From Lichenostomus cassidix (lineage: Eukaryota > Chordata > Aves > Passeriformes > Meliphagidae), in contig CM039183.1 of assembly GCA_008360975.2 (NCBI GenBank), forward strand, positions 47,049,850-47,113,849: a stretch of DNA of 64,000 nucleotides, in the 5' to 3' direction. Below are positions 29,502 through 41,473 of the stretch, piece by piece. Under the pieces are notes generated by a model that had not been told where the DNA came from, did no database searches, and saw nothing but the letters and a program-made list of their open reading frames with translations. Position numbers and translations under genes: made by a program. Numbering within the stretch: position 1 is the stretch's first letter; every line of letters begins with the position of its first letter.

Positions 29502-32500
29502 TTATTTCTCTAATAAAGTTTTAGAGGCATTGACAAGGTGCCACTCAGGGATTTTATTAAATAAAGAAATAAAACTAACACCTCCCCACCACCACCCCAG
29601 AAACCTTTAATTCACTGAAAGTAAAATGGTTTATGAGAAAGCACCAGTTTAATCAAGTTGTCATCTTTTGTTTGTTATTTTTTTAATTTTTCCTTGTTAT
29701 TCCACAATGTTATTTATGCTAGGAAAGGTCAAAAAGGCCAGTGGCAAGAAGATAGATTTCAGCTGGAACAATTTTTAAAAGCAATTTCCTTGTAAATTTG
29801 AAACTTTTGTCACATTTGAAGGTTTGTTTTTTTTAATCTCATGTTTTTGAGGGTCAAGAGAGCAGTGTCTCTTTCAGTGTTAATAAGCAAACAATGTGCA
29901 TCAGCATCACTTCTCGAATTATCAGAAAAAGACATTTTAGTTAAAAGTAGTAGTAGATGTGCCAGAACAGGATTGCTACAGAAATTCAGCCAAAGTTTGT
30001 GGTGCTAACGGAGATTCTGTTTGACTGCAGCCCGAGCAGACATTGAAGCCTCTGTTCACTGATCTGAAGCAATGTGGCAGCGAAGGTTTTCTCTGCACAG
30101 AGGTTTTACCTGCGACCTGCAGGTGGGTCGGCACGGTCAGAGGGTGTCGTTTGTCAGCAGCACTTCACACCAGACCCCGCTGGGTCCTGGGCTGCTCCCT
30201 GCCTTGTCTGCCACCTGAGCTGCTGCAGAGCACTGCCAGCTCTGACCCCAAGGCACTGCACACCTGTGCTGCAGGGTCCCGAGGCAGCTGGAAGTAAGAA
30301 ACCTCCTTGTTTTGCTTCTTTCTCCTTGAGTCATTCAATGACAATACGCTCCAAATTGCAAGATGCTTTTATCTGTCGGCCTCCCACGTTACTCGATGTT
30401 TAACAGGCATTTGCAATCCAGTCTCTGTTATTTTGTTTAAGTAACACCTTGTGTACACCAGGGAAGTAGGATGTGTGAGAGACAAGGTGCTAACTGACAC
30501 TTCTTTAATCCAGGTTGGAGGAGATATTTGTCATTTTAATATGATGAAAGGACATAAAAATCTACAAGATCACCAAAGCATTCCAAGTTAAAAAACAGTT
30601 CCTTACCCTAATGTAGATATGACATTGCTTTCAAATCAAACCATGAAGACTGTCCTAACATTTATCATTACAAAAGGCTCTGATTTGGTAGCTCTTCTGA
30701 GTTTGCTTGCCCTACAACTCAGAAACGTCAGCTGGGAATTCATTAGGAGAGCAGAAATTCTCGATGTCTATCTTGCTTTCTCTGAGTTGCATTGCAGCTG
30801 GGCAAGAAAATTTTGCCTCAGTAACTATTCTCCAGATGAGCTGAACATAGCAAACAGATGTGATGGTGAATTTAAAAAGCTTTGTGAATATAGCATAATC
30901 TGACTGAATGAGTTCATGTGCTCCTCGCTGTCATACAGTCACCACCAGCACCACCAAGCAGCTGAAGAAATTCTTTCTAGAGGCAACCTATCTGCCTCTG
31001 TGAGAAAGGTTCACAGCTCCCATTCAAATCACACAAAACCTGCAGCATTCAGATTTGTGTTCAGAAACACAGAAAGAATAAAAACCTTATATGCCAGATG
31101 GCAGAACATTGACCCAGGGAAGCAGGGAGCATGTCAGTGCATGTTGCACCCTCACTTAAGTACAGCATAGCCTAGATGTCTGTATGACTGTAAATGTTAA
31201 TATATAGTCTCAACAAAGTATCTGGCAGTGTGTTTTATCTGCTGATTAGTCCCACAGGATTAGCGCACTGTGAATTTATCGCTGATTCTGCTTTCTTGTA
31301 GCTAGAAAATGAAGGTGTTCTCCGTCCCTAAGTGAATGAAAGACAAAAAGAGCCTGGGCTCAGCATAGCAGTCCTCTCTTGCGAAGCTTCTGGGCAGCAG
31401 ATTGTGGAAGAGACCACAGAAAACAGACAGTGCACAGCACTCACTATCTACTCTTTTCTACCTGAAGGTTTATCTCAGATACTTCCTTGATTTCTTAATT
31501 AGTTAAAGAAAGGAGCATGAACATCAGTAATTCTTGCAGGAGATAAGGATAGCATCTATGTGTTTCCTCAGGCAAGCCTTCATGTGGCTGCTGGAAGTAG
31601 AAAACAAAATGTAACAGAACATGCCAATTTTTACAAAGAGGCCATTTCCCTTAAGAATGTATTCACTCAGCAAAACATCATTTGGATTGTCATGTTTCAA
31701 TACAATATACATATCTTCAAAGAGAATAAATATTTGATGGTGGGAGAATTTGCTTTTGACTGTTTTGGAATGAAGACCTAGCTTAAATTAAGACTCCAAG
31801 CTTAAAGTTCCACACTGCAGAGGTGACTGCCTTAACATCATCTACAGAAATAATTGTATTTGAGTTGTATGTGAATTGTCTGAATTGTCTGAATGAGTTG
31901 AATACTTGTCTGCAGACTAGTAATACAAAAATCCCTATATGTAAATAAAACATTTTCCTGTAAACCAAGAATGAGAAGCCATGCTTTCCCTAAACTGGAC
32001 TTCCCAGAGTCAAATCCATTTTATATATTTTTTATCGTTATAAGTTATCAATAGACTTATGCATTTGCATTTATAAAAATTTGCTTAAGACAATCAGCAA
32101 GAAATGTGTGGGTCTTTAAAACAAAAGAAATCATGTAATTATGTTCAGCCAGAGACAAAACAATGTTCAATTAAGTTTTCATAGGACAACTTTTTAATAA
32201 ATGCAAGTATTTTACTATATTTTTCACGAGGCTTCTCTATAAAGTGGCATTTTTTGTCAGTAAATCTTTGAAATATAACAAAGTGCAAAGCAGAATTCTG
32301 AACAGTGAAACTTTTTTTTTCATTTCTTAGCCCTTGGAAGAAAATATCATTGATCTACAAAGACTAATAGAAAAATATTTTGTTAACTCTCTTCCTTTTT
32401 TTTTGTATTTTAGAGACCTTAGCTTTCCTTAAGCAAAGAAAAATTGTAAGTCATGTGAGTACTGGATTAATTGAAGTCACTCAAATTAGACCATTAATTT

Positions 32501-32820
32501 TTGGATGACCTTGAAGAATTCAGGCGTCCTAAATATCATACTTAATTTTGTATTGGATGTAATGCTAATCTTCCTTTAATAATTTAACAGCTTCTTAGTA
32601 GTCTGGGTCTTTTTTTTATCACAGTTATTATTTTAGTCTTTGTTTCTGTTAGTAAATCTTGGAGGACGAGGGTCTATACACTCATGCACTCATAACTGGA
32701 AAAAAAAAAAAAAAACAAAACAAACAAAACCCAGCAATAAACCAAACATCACATCCTGTCTGCAGACAACTGAAAAATGCTCCCAATAGTGCAAAAAGTG
32801 AAACCAAAATACAGGTTTCA

Positions 32821-32889
32821 GGAAGGAAGGAAGGAAGGAAGGAAGGAAGGAAGGAAGGAAGGAAGGAAGGAAGGAAGGAAGGAAGGAAG
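32821..32889. repeat. GGAA microsatellite, about 17 units
   Basis: Seventeen uninterrupted GGAA tetranucleotides plus one base lie in the large intron; in the GRM1 transcript they read as TTCC repeats. The absence of interruptions suggests recent expansion and probably length polymorphism. Confidence 0.98.
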
Positions 32890-33944
32890 CGAAAACAGTC
32901 CAAATTTTCATGAAACTCACTGTGGATCTTTTAATTTACCATAATGTGCCTCACAGCTAACTAATACTAGCTTCAGCCAAGTACTTAGAAGGATCTGACT
33001 GTGAAGCAACCATGAATTTAGTTTAGTGCTTTTGCTGTGAAGTCAGTGTGGAGCTAACAGTGCTCTTGAGAGCAGAGAGCATATTTTGCAAATCCCACTT
33101 GACAAATTGAAATAAAGAAAAAAATATACTACTAGAATTATGGCAAGACATGAGTTAACGTTCATGTAAGAGTAAAGATAGGAGATGTCTCTTCATATTC
33201 ATATTCAGCACCAAGGATTTTTTGTTTGCAGTCCTCAGAAAGGTTAGGGCAGGAGAGAATTTGTGATGGAAAGAAATGTAAAAACATTTTGCTTGGGGAA
33301 TCTGATTAATACCTAGCCAGTTGGCAAATTTTGAGCAAACACACACATTTGATAAAGAACACAGTCTGTTCACAGATGACTCTTGATTAGACTAAAAAGC
33401 CAAAATCTGTTCAGCAAAATTGTTGTAAAGGATAATATTTAATTTGGAACAGTTTTATGACTTGCTATGGTGACCTGCTGCATAGTTAGGGTCACATAAA
33501 AAGCTAGCAACTGTTGTGAGAACTATCTTCATGTCCGGTGGTCCTGACAGAGGTATGAAGGTGTTAAAAATTGTATATACTGCCTTCTTTATTTGTGGTC
33601 CTTCCCAGGATTGCCATGCTTCATGGGTAGGCCAAATGAGATTTTAGCTTTGTTGCAAGTTACAGTATGGGTGATTGTTGCATTCAATACGAGTGCTAAT
33701 TTATGCCAGAAAAAAAAATCTGAAAGGAAAACTGGGGCAAAATTTTCTTGGGAAAATGAAATAAAATAAATCTCCCATACTTGGGTTGCATATGCCAAAG
33801 AGTAAAGAGGGTTTCCCCCCAAAAATGCCTAGTATGAACTGGTAGAGTAGTACCCAGGCTCATAGCAAATGTCCATATGCATTGGAAAAAGTGTAGAGGC
33901 AGGTTTTGTATGCTCCCCTTCAGTCCCAACATACTCTGCCTTTA

Positions 33945-34075
33945 CCACAGGGTGGCCAAATGATGGAAGAAGCTTCCTAGAGAGGTGTTCAATTCTTCAA
34001 GCCTGTCAGCACTTGGACCCATTTGGACAAAGCCCTTAACAACCTGCTTTAACTCTGGTCAGGCCCAAGGGAACT
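33945..34075 (+). mobile_element. Diverged CR1-like fragment
   Basis: The sense-strand blocks GCTTCCTAGAGAGGTG, CAGCACTTGGACCCATTTGG and CCCTTAACAACCTGCTTTAA match the 3' region of avian CR1 as I remember it. The copy is short and old, and its exact edges are approximate. Confidence 0.65.
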
Positions 34076-34582
34076 GAATTAAAAAAAAAAACTCCCATGA
34101 AACAAAAGAATCCCCAAATGTGCTCATCTGCCTCTGTACAAATCTGTGTAGAGATGTGCTAGTGCCATAGCATGTCCTTGGAAAACAATGGAAGTCACAT
34201 ATCTTACAGCATCTCATGCTAGAGAAGACCAGACCAAATTCAGCCACGACAAATTTGTGTCATAGGATCTTGCAAGAAACAGGGCAGGAGGTCAACATTT
34301 TGAACTGACCAGTCATTTTAAATCTGTCACCTTAAAGGTAAGAATTAAAGATTATTCTGGAAACTAAATGACACATGAAAGGTGTTGAACAAACTTAGTT
34401 AACAGTGATTTTAGTAAAATTTTAGGATATTTGGCTACTTAGAAAAATTAGAGCCATTTTAGTTAGATGCTTAACTATTTATTTATGGTTTCATCTTTGT
34501 ATACATAGGAGAGAAAATATAGTCAATTCTACATTTCTGTTTTGTCACCAATTACTTGAAATATTTTAATTTTTAATTTTAT

Positions 34583-34680
34583 TTAGAACCACAGAGTAAT
34601 TTAGGTTCAAAAACAATTTTAATATGATTGAGTCCAACCATTAACCTGACAATACCAAGTGCACCACTAAATCCTTTAGT
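34583..34680 (-). mobile_element. Diverged CR1-like 3' end
   Basis: The plus strand reads ACCACAGAGTAATTTAGGTT and then GATTGAGTCCAACCATTAAC with ACCACTAAATCC. This is the reverse complement of a CR1 3' end, so the element lies on the minus strand. It is AT-shifted relative to a young copy. Confidence 0.65.
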
Positions 34681-34699
34681 ATATTTTACCACAGTAGCC

Positions 34700-34930
34700 A
34701 GATTGTGTTCCAGTTGGGCTTTGGCCCTTCGAATTTTCTTCCTGTATAACCTCATGCAATCCTGCTAGTCCATCTGAGTTGCCTGCCCCTTCACTCAAAT
34801 GGCATAGACTCTCTTTTTTTACCCTGGGTTCTAGCCAAAGATCTCTGTTCAGACAGGTCAGTCATCTTCCCTGGCTTATCTTTCTGTACGTGGGAGTATT
34901 CAATAATGGCTAATCCTTTCACAACCATGC
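34700..34930. repeat. Possible older dispersed avian repeat fragment
   Basis: Wording such as GAGTTGCCTGCCCCTTCACT, then CTGGGTTCTAGCCAAAG and TTCAGACAGGTCAGTC resembles a dispersed avian repeat that I associate with longer CR1 copies. It directly follows the CR1 3' end at 34583-34680 and may belong to the same insertion or to a second element. The assignment is from memory only. Confidence 0.4.
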
Positions 34931-37900
34931 CAAAAGTATGACTGTATAAAATAATTTTTGCTAAGGATTTCATTTGTTTTAACACATTTGCCATTATTGA
35001 TTCAGATATTTTAGAAATATTGCCAGTTCACTCCCTCTTACATTCTATTTACAACATCTTTTTACATTATCTAACTTGAAAGATAACAACAAAATTATTT
35101 AACAAATTTCACTTCAAGGCACTGCAAAATGAATAACAGAGATTACAATGTCTGTAGATGTGATAAGTATGACAGTGTGTTCAAAACCTGTGCATCTTTT
35201 GGTTTTTTTCTCTTCATATTGCCTTTTTGATAACACATACATTCTGTTTATTAATATTGTATGGCTGAATGAAATCTGCACATCTTGAGGGCAAAAATGA
35301 ACTTTTTTTCATGCTACTGCACTCATTATGTCCACAAACAAGTCACAGGCAACAAGTCAGTTACTCTATATGAAAACATCCAAAAACCTCTTCCGGCCCA
35401 CAATCAATTTTTCCTTAACTTGCCCCTGCACATCATGTCACCACTCTGTAGGAAATAATGCATTTCTCTATCTAGAGCTGCAAGTTTCTCCACCTTTTGG
35501 CAAGAAGAGAAGAAGTAGAGCTTTCACAGGGGCAGCTGAAATGAAGGAATATCTTACAGTATGCAGGTTCCACACCAGATTTCAAAACATGCTGATAAAC
35601 ATTTGACATCTTACAGTACTCATGAAGCAAAAAATGGAGTTCACAGGGTTTCAGACTTTGTTTTCAGGATGTCATTAAATCAGAAATGTTTTGCTTCCAT
35701 TCTTCAAATGGTTTTTATTTCTCCAAGCAAAGAGATTCAATTCAAGCAATTACATTTGATGTTTTTTTCCCTGAAAAGCTAGGATACAATTACAGTTATC
35801 AGTTGAGATACCCTGCTATTTTCTTTCTGAGCATGGTAAAATTTACAAGACTCTCAGATACCACTGCTTTGTTACATCTGGTGAATGTTGTTTTTAAACT
35901 GGGATTAGCATACTTCTATTCTTGTATAAAACTAGAGAGAAGAGAAAGACATTCAAAAGCTGGGTGTTCAGCAAAAGCCCCTCAAAAATTTATACTAGTA
36001 TTCTCTAAGACATTAACAGGATGGTGATTGCAGCAATATTTGTATGAAAGGTTCTATTTTTTACCACTAGCAAAGTTAGTGATTTCTTTCGACGAAATTT
36101 CTCCTCTTGGAATAAAGCTGCTACTGAATTTAAAAAGATTTGGTGTTTTTGAACTTATTTTTACAAGCATATCTTCTACAGATGTCAACTCCGTGGCTAA
36201 AAGAAACCAGAATGTGAATTTAGCCATCAAGGTACAGGTTCTCCCTCATTTCAAATGTCTAATACCTAAACCTTAGAAGATTAATCCCCATTTTAGATAT
36301 ACTATACACCACCAGTGTCTTCAGTTCCCTTGTCTGCTTTTGTGAGGATGCCACATTGTTCCCTAGTGTTCAAAAAGAAATGTCTTCCTTTTGTCTCTCC
36401 CTGTGTGTCAGAAGCAGTGGGGAAAGATTTTAATTAAATTTACTTTCTTGGTTCTCCATATCATGTTATGTAAGCACATTAGGGCTTTAAGAGCTTAGTG
36501 TCAAAGACTCTGGAATAAGTCTGGCATACACAAATACAACAGTGCCACAGAGAAACTGAAACATTATGAGGAGAAATGATGATACCAGTCGCTGACTCAC
36601 TCATTAATCAGATGTAGAGGGAGTTTCAGAGTCTCTAAGCTCAGGGCAGGACAAAGGGGACTCAGCAGTGCTGCCAGCCCTATGCCAAGGCTGAACTCAC
36701 CATTTCAACCCATCCACCACACAACTTGGGAGCAAAACAAAAGGAAACCAATCTAATTCCTCCTTAGTTTTCCAGTCTGCAAACTTTGCTAAACAGATGC
36801 AAGAGTCTAAAGCTTGCTTAACCTCTCTGCCATTTCTGCCTCTTCCCATGGACATTCAGACTCACACACAGCTACATGGCTCCAGGAAGAGCAGCGACAA
36901 TGCACGTAAGTCATGGTTATACTTTGGGAGACAATAAAGCTGTGTTCAAATATGTCTTTTTCCAAGAGAGAAGAGGGAGATTTTCTCTTGTGTCTCTTTT
37001 CCACGACCCAGAGAAGCTGAGCAAGTGATGAGAATACTGTCATTTTCCTAGGGCTGGCTGCAGTTTCAAGTGAATGCAATGACTGGGCATGCCTGATGCC
37101 ACACAAGAATGCAGGCGAGCAGGCAGGGCACATCTGGATGAGATATTACATATTCACAAGCATTCCCAGCTGATGTGCAATGCTGCAGCCCCAGTCTGCC
37201 TTCAGAAGAGGCTGGAAGAAGGCTGAAGGCCTTTGCAGCAATTGCCAGCATGGCTTTGCCAGTGCTGCATTGCTGGAGTGGAAGGCAGGTGAGGGCAAAA
37301 CAGGCCTGTGGTGGAGAAAACATTCCTTTTCCTCCTCTCCATAAATGTGCATTGCTTGCTCTGTCCTTTGTGTTGGTTAGCAGTAAAAGAAAGGACACGA
37401 AGGGAAATATGATGCACCACCTAAGGGCCATGCTAACAGCACAGCTGTCAGTGTGCCAGGAACCCCAGGAGAGTGCTGCCTCTTCCTTCATTAGGCTGCC
37501 CCTGGCAAGGTGTAGCTCTGTACCAGCACAAGTTTTGTAATCTATACAGATTGTTCCCATGTATTTATAATGCCTATTGCTGAGACCTGAAAGGAACTGA
37601 TCACAGAGTTGAAAAGCTGCAAGGATATACATCCACAAATGTATGTATAGCAACAGGAAAAGGAACCAGAAACTGGATAACAAGCAGAGAAATTCCACAA
37701 GTTCATGTAGAGGGGACATGCTGTTAAATGCAGGTCTGGAGAGATCCACTTAGAGCAGATGGCTTGACAGAAGCTCATCAGCCTAATAAAGCTTCTGTAG
37801 GGGATGACAGTATGGCCTGAGGACTCTGCATTTCTCTCCACTAGGCTAAAATACTTCATAAGAAATTTTACTTACAAAAAATCCTAGGATTTATGGCCCT

Positions 37901-39433
37901 ATGAGGATTATACGCTGAGATTCTTTCCCCTCTAAACAAGCCTGCAAGCTGGCATTTGAAACTTCTTTTGTATACATCTACTGCTATGAGCTGTTAAAGG
38001 CTTGGCAGGAAATTTTAGCATTCTTTCCCCTTGTTCCTAGCTTTTAGTGGAATGATCTTGATGAAATAGCTCTGCAGTGAAGGCTGATTTTTAATGAAAT
38101 GGAAAGGGAAGGATCTACAAAGTATAGCTCAGTGCACGGTGAAAAAAGTCAGCTCACTTGAAAACATAAAAAAAGAAAGATTTGTACTTGTGATATTATT
38201 ATGTGTACTTCAATGAAATCAGCTTGAGAAGTACAATTCACAGGATGTTCAACAGTGAGGCAACATAACAAAAACACTACCAAAAATGCTAAGTTTTGAG
38301 GTTATTGATTGCCTCATTTTGGCTATTGTCTTAATTCCTGTTCTTTGGAATTAATAGACTGGAAAACAACAGAAGAAAATAACTGCCCCAATTTGAAATA
38401 AATCACTTTCTGTATCTTGTGCTCCCAATCAAACATCAGTTCAAATGGTTTGAAAAGAAACATGACTTTGTATTTATGTGCCATCATTTTCATGGCTCCA
38501 GTCATGTGCCAAACCAGAAATATACTTAAAAATATCATAATACAATAAAATTAGGAACATTCATGTTTATGTACACTCTAATGAAAATGTTTGGAATTAA
38601 CTCCACCATGAAGCAAGTATGCTGTAAAGATATTTCACTTACTTGCTGATCATAAAAATAATCAACATTTGGTCATTCTATCTTATGGAAATTCATTCCT
38701 GATTAAAATACTGTGATCACATATTGGAAGGCTCATGGAACTGACCAGGAAATCACATGGAAATACAGTGGCTTGTTATGGTCAAATACTCAAATATGAT
38801 ACACAAGACTTGAAACCAGAAATCAATAAAACACTGATAGTGGTTCTGAACTTGGGAATCCATCAAGTCAGAAGCAGTTTAGGCTTAAAAGACATCTACC
38901 CTAATTCAGATAGTTAGGACATGATATTAAATTACATATTAATTCTAGAAACAGACAACATAGAAGATAATTTGAGGTGATTCCAGCATCTTTTTTTGAA
39001 ACAGAGTAACTATTATGAGAGTTTGACAAATCATTATTATGATTAATTTGTTTTTCTTAATTGTTGGACTGTATACAATCTGCCTTCAAAATGACCACAA
39101 TATGTTCTTTTACTTATTTGAAATTATTATTTGCCTTCTGTAGCAATATATTATTTCCCAGCTCCTATTTTAATTGAAAATTAAAACTTCATCTTATAAT
39201 CAGGGATAAAATATGCCAGATGATTTTTTTTCTTTGATTGAATGGCTTGTATATAGAATCAGCAAAGACGCTGATTTCAAATCCTAATATAGCATTTTAA
39301 ATCCATCTTATTATTTCATTAGCTGACTAAAATTTAATGCCGACAAAGGCATTTGAATGGTCAGGCTCAGTCTTTGCATTTAAAAGACATAGGCAGCAGC
39401 ACAGTTATTTTAATGTAAGATTCACAAACAGGG

Positions 39434-39484
39434 GGAATGGAATGGAATGGAATGGAATGGAATGGAATGGAGTGGAATGAAATG
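39434..39484. repeat. GGAAT pentanucleotide array
   Basis: About ten units of GGAAT are present, seven of them perfect, with one GGAGT variant and one GAAAT variant at the right end. The unit is the same as that of satellite-type ATTCC repeats. Confidence 0.95.
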
Positions 39485-39585
39485 TTGTTGATGTGTCTCA
39501 GCTTGATCAGAGGCCGTTCTCTGATCTGACATCATGATACCCCAGTCCCAATTTATTCTTTGACTGATTCTTTGGGATTTCTTTT

Positions 39586-39634
39586 GGGGGCTTGGGAGGG
39601 GGTTTGTTGGGTTTTTCTGGGGGGTGGAGGTGGG
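39586..39634 (+). other. G-quadruplex motif
   Basis: Five G-runs of three to six bases are separated by loops of 3, 1, 6 and 7 bases, then a GG-interrupted segment ends in a further GGG. This satisfies the G3+N1-7 rule on the plus strand. Because GRM1 is transcribed from the minus strand, the structure could form in DNA but not in the GRM1 pre-mRNA. Confidence 0.8.
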
Positions 39635-41433
39635 TTTTTTATTATTATTTTCTCTTCTTCTGTCCCCTTTCTTGGGAATATAACAGCAGGGAATTTAATT
39701 TGTTACTCTTACTGTGTCTCATGTAGCTTCTGTGAGTTAGACTTCAACAACAAACTGTCTCTGAGCATCTCTCTGCAGGATCCCACAAGTGTCCATGCTC
39801 CCAAGGCCTCTGGCACCATTTTCATCCCATTATTATTTAATGTGGTTATTATTGCAGAGACCTTGGATCGGCCTTTGTCTCTTACTTTCTTTACAGTCTT
39901 ACCCCAGTGCCATCCTGGATCCTGACCAAGATTCTCTAAGGACAGGATTCCACAGAGACCACTTTCTACATGACCTGAACTCCTGGGGAGAAACAATTAA
40001 AAAGATACTCCAACCATCAGTTTCCCCCTCCCCCTCAGGTAGCTCTGTAACCTTGCTGCCTTACTCGCACACTCAACTAAAGACATATTTCGAACCACTA
40101 TTCTTAACAGATCAGTTATTTGGATCAAGTCTAGCAGATAATAACTTACTGCTACTATTACATGAGACAGGAATGAACACATTTGAAATCAAATTCATTT
40201 ACAAATGTAAAGAAATGTATGCAAATTTCTATGTTATTTGGCTAGTTTTAATCAAGCTTTTCACTCTTATTAAAAAGAATGAAAGTCGAGTCAGATATCC
40301 TTGTACAATGTCCCGTTGTAACACACTATGGTAGAAAAAAGGAGAGTTCAGGAAATAGGACTGATTATATTTCAGGTGTCATGCTTTTTATATGAAGCCC
40401 GAGACCTTATCTGAAAGAAAGAGATGGAACTCAGTAATTGTGCTGCAGCTTTCAGACCATGAACTACCTTACAATACTTAAATTAGGAACCTGAATACAT
40501 AATCAGACACCTAATTAATTGACTTGATTAATGCCTGAACTTCTCTAGCTGCAGTTGACTTTTATGAGAATTATGGGAGATCAGTACCCTTAAAAATCAG
40601 GCCAAATTATCTAGGTCTCAGAGCATGTATTTGAGGAGCCTAATTTTGAGCATCTTCATCAGAAAATGCTGGTTCAGAGTTGAAAATAAGCAACCTTCAT
40701 ATTAACCATAGAATATTGTTACCACCGAATGGGGCAGAGGAGTTAACAGAAATCTATTCTCAGCATATATTAAATATTTGACACCAGCACAATACCCAAA
40801 ACAAAAAGTCAGGGTCTTTAGGTTAGAGTAGAAAAATATGATGAATGTAATAAAACACACATATTAATCTGTGCTCCTCTCTGGCATGGAGACAGAAAAT
40901 GGAACAAACCACAAACTCTATTCCCTTCATTGAGCTAGATTTAGCTAAACATCTAAGTAATGGCAGCGGTTGTCAGTGTAAGGGCATGAGATTCTGGGGA
41001 CTTCAAAGGTATGAGTCAAAACCTCGTGTAAACAGACTGAGTGCTCCCCTCATGGTAGGGCACAGACTAGCTGGCATAGCTGGTCTTTTCCTATCTTAAA
41101 TTCCAGTGGTAGTGCATGAATATGAAGAACAGGCAGGAAAGATATCTATATTTATTACACTTTAAATCACTATTGATTTTAGAAGGGCTTCAAAATGTTT
41201 GCCTGACAGTGTATGACATATCAGCCAGTGCTACTGGTTTTCTCTTTCATTATTTTTTTTATTATTATTCTAAAAGAACAAACCACTTATTCCTCACTTC
41301 TGTTCTTAATGCTAAGATGGTATTAAAACCACCAGCATCAACTGTCAGAATACAAATCAATACTAACACCAGTGTGCCTTACTTCTGCAGAAATATAGCT
41401 TACTCCAAATTTCTTCTTTTCCAAGTTTGCTGC

Positions 41434-41473
41434 TGGTTTTTGTTGGTTTTTTTTTTGTTTGTTTGTTTGTTTT
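41434..41473. repeat. T-rich tract with GTTT units
   Basis: A run of T with GTTT repeats directly precedes a GC-richer block at about 41480-41700. The junction is the type left by a minus-strand retroposed tail, but no parent sequence was recognised. Confidence 0.85.

Noticed and set aside
32659..32920. Open frames with arginine-lysine-glutamate-glycine or leucine-proline-serine-phenylalanine repeats
   Set aside because: They are translations of the GGAA microsatellite, which stays open in several frames.
39789..40334. 181-codon plus-strand open frame
   Set aside because: No recognisable domain, no splice or promoter context, ordinary intron composition.
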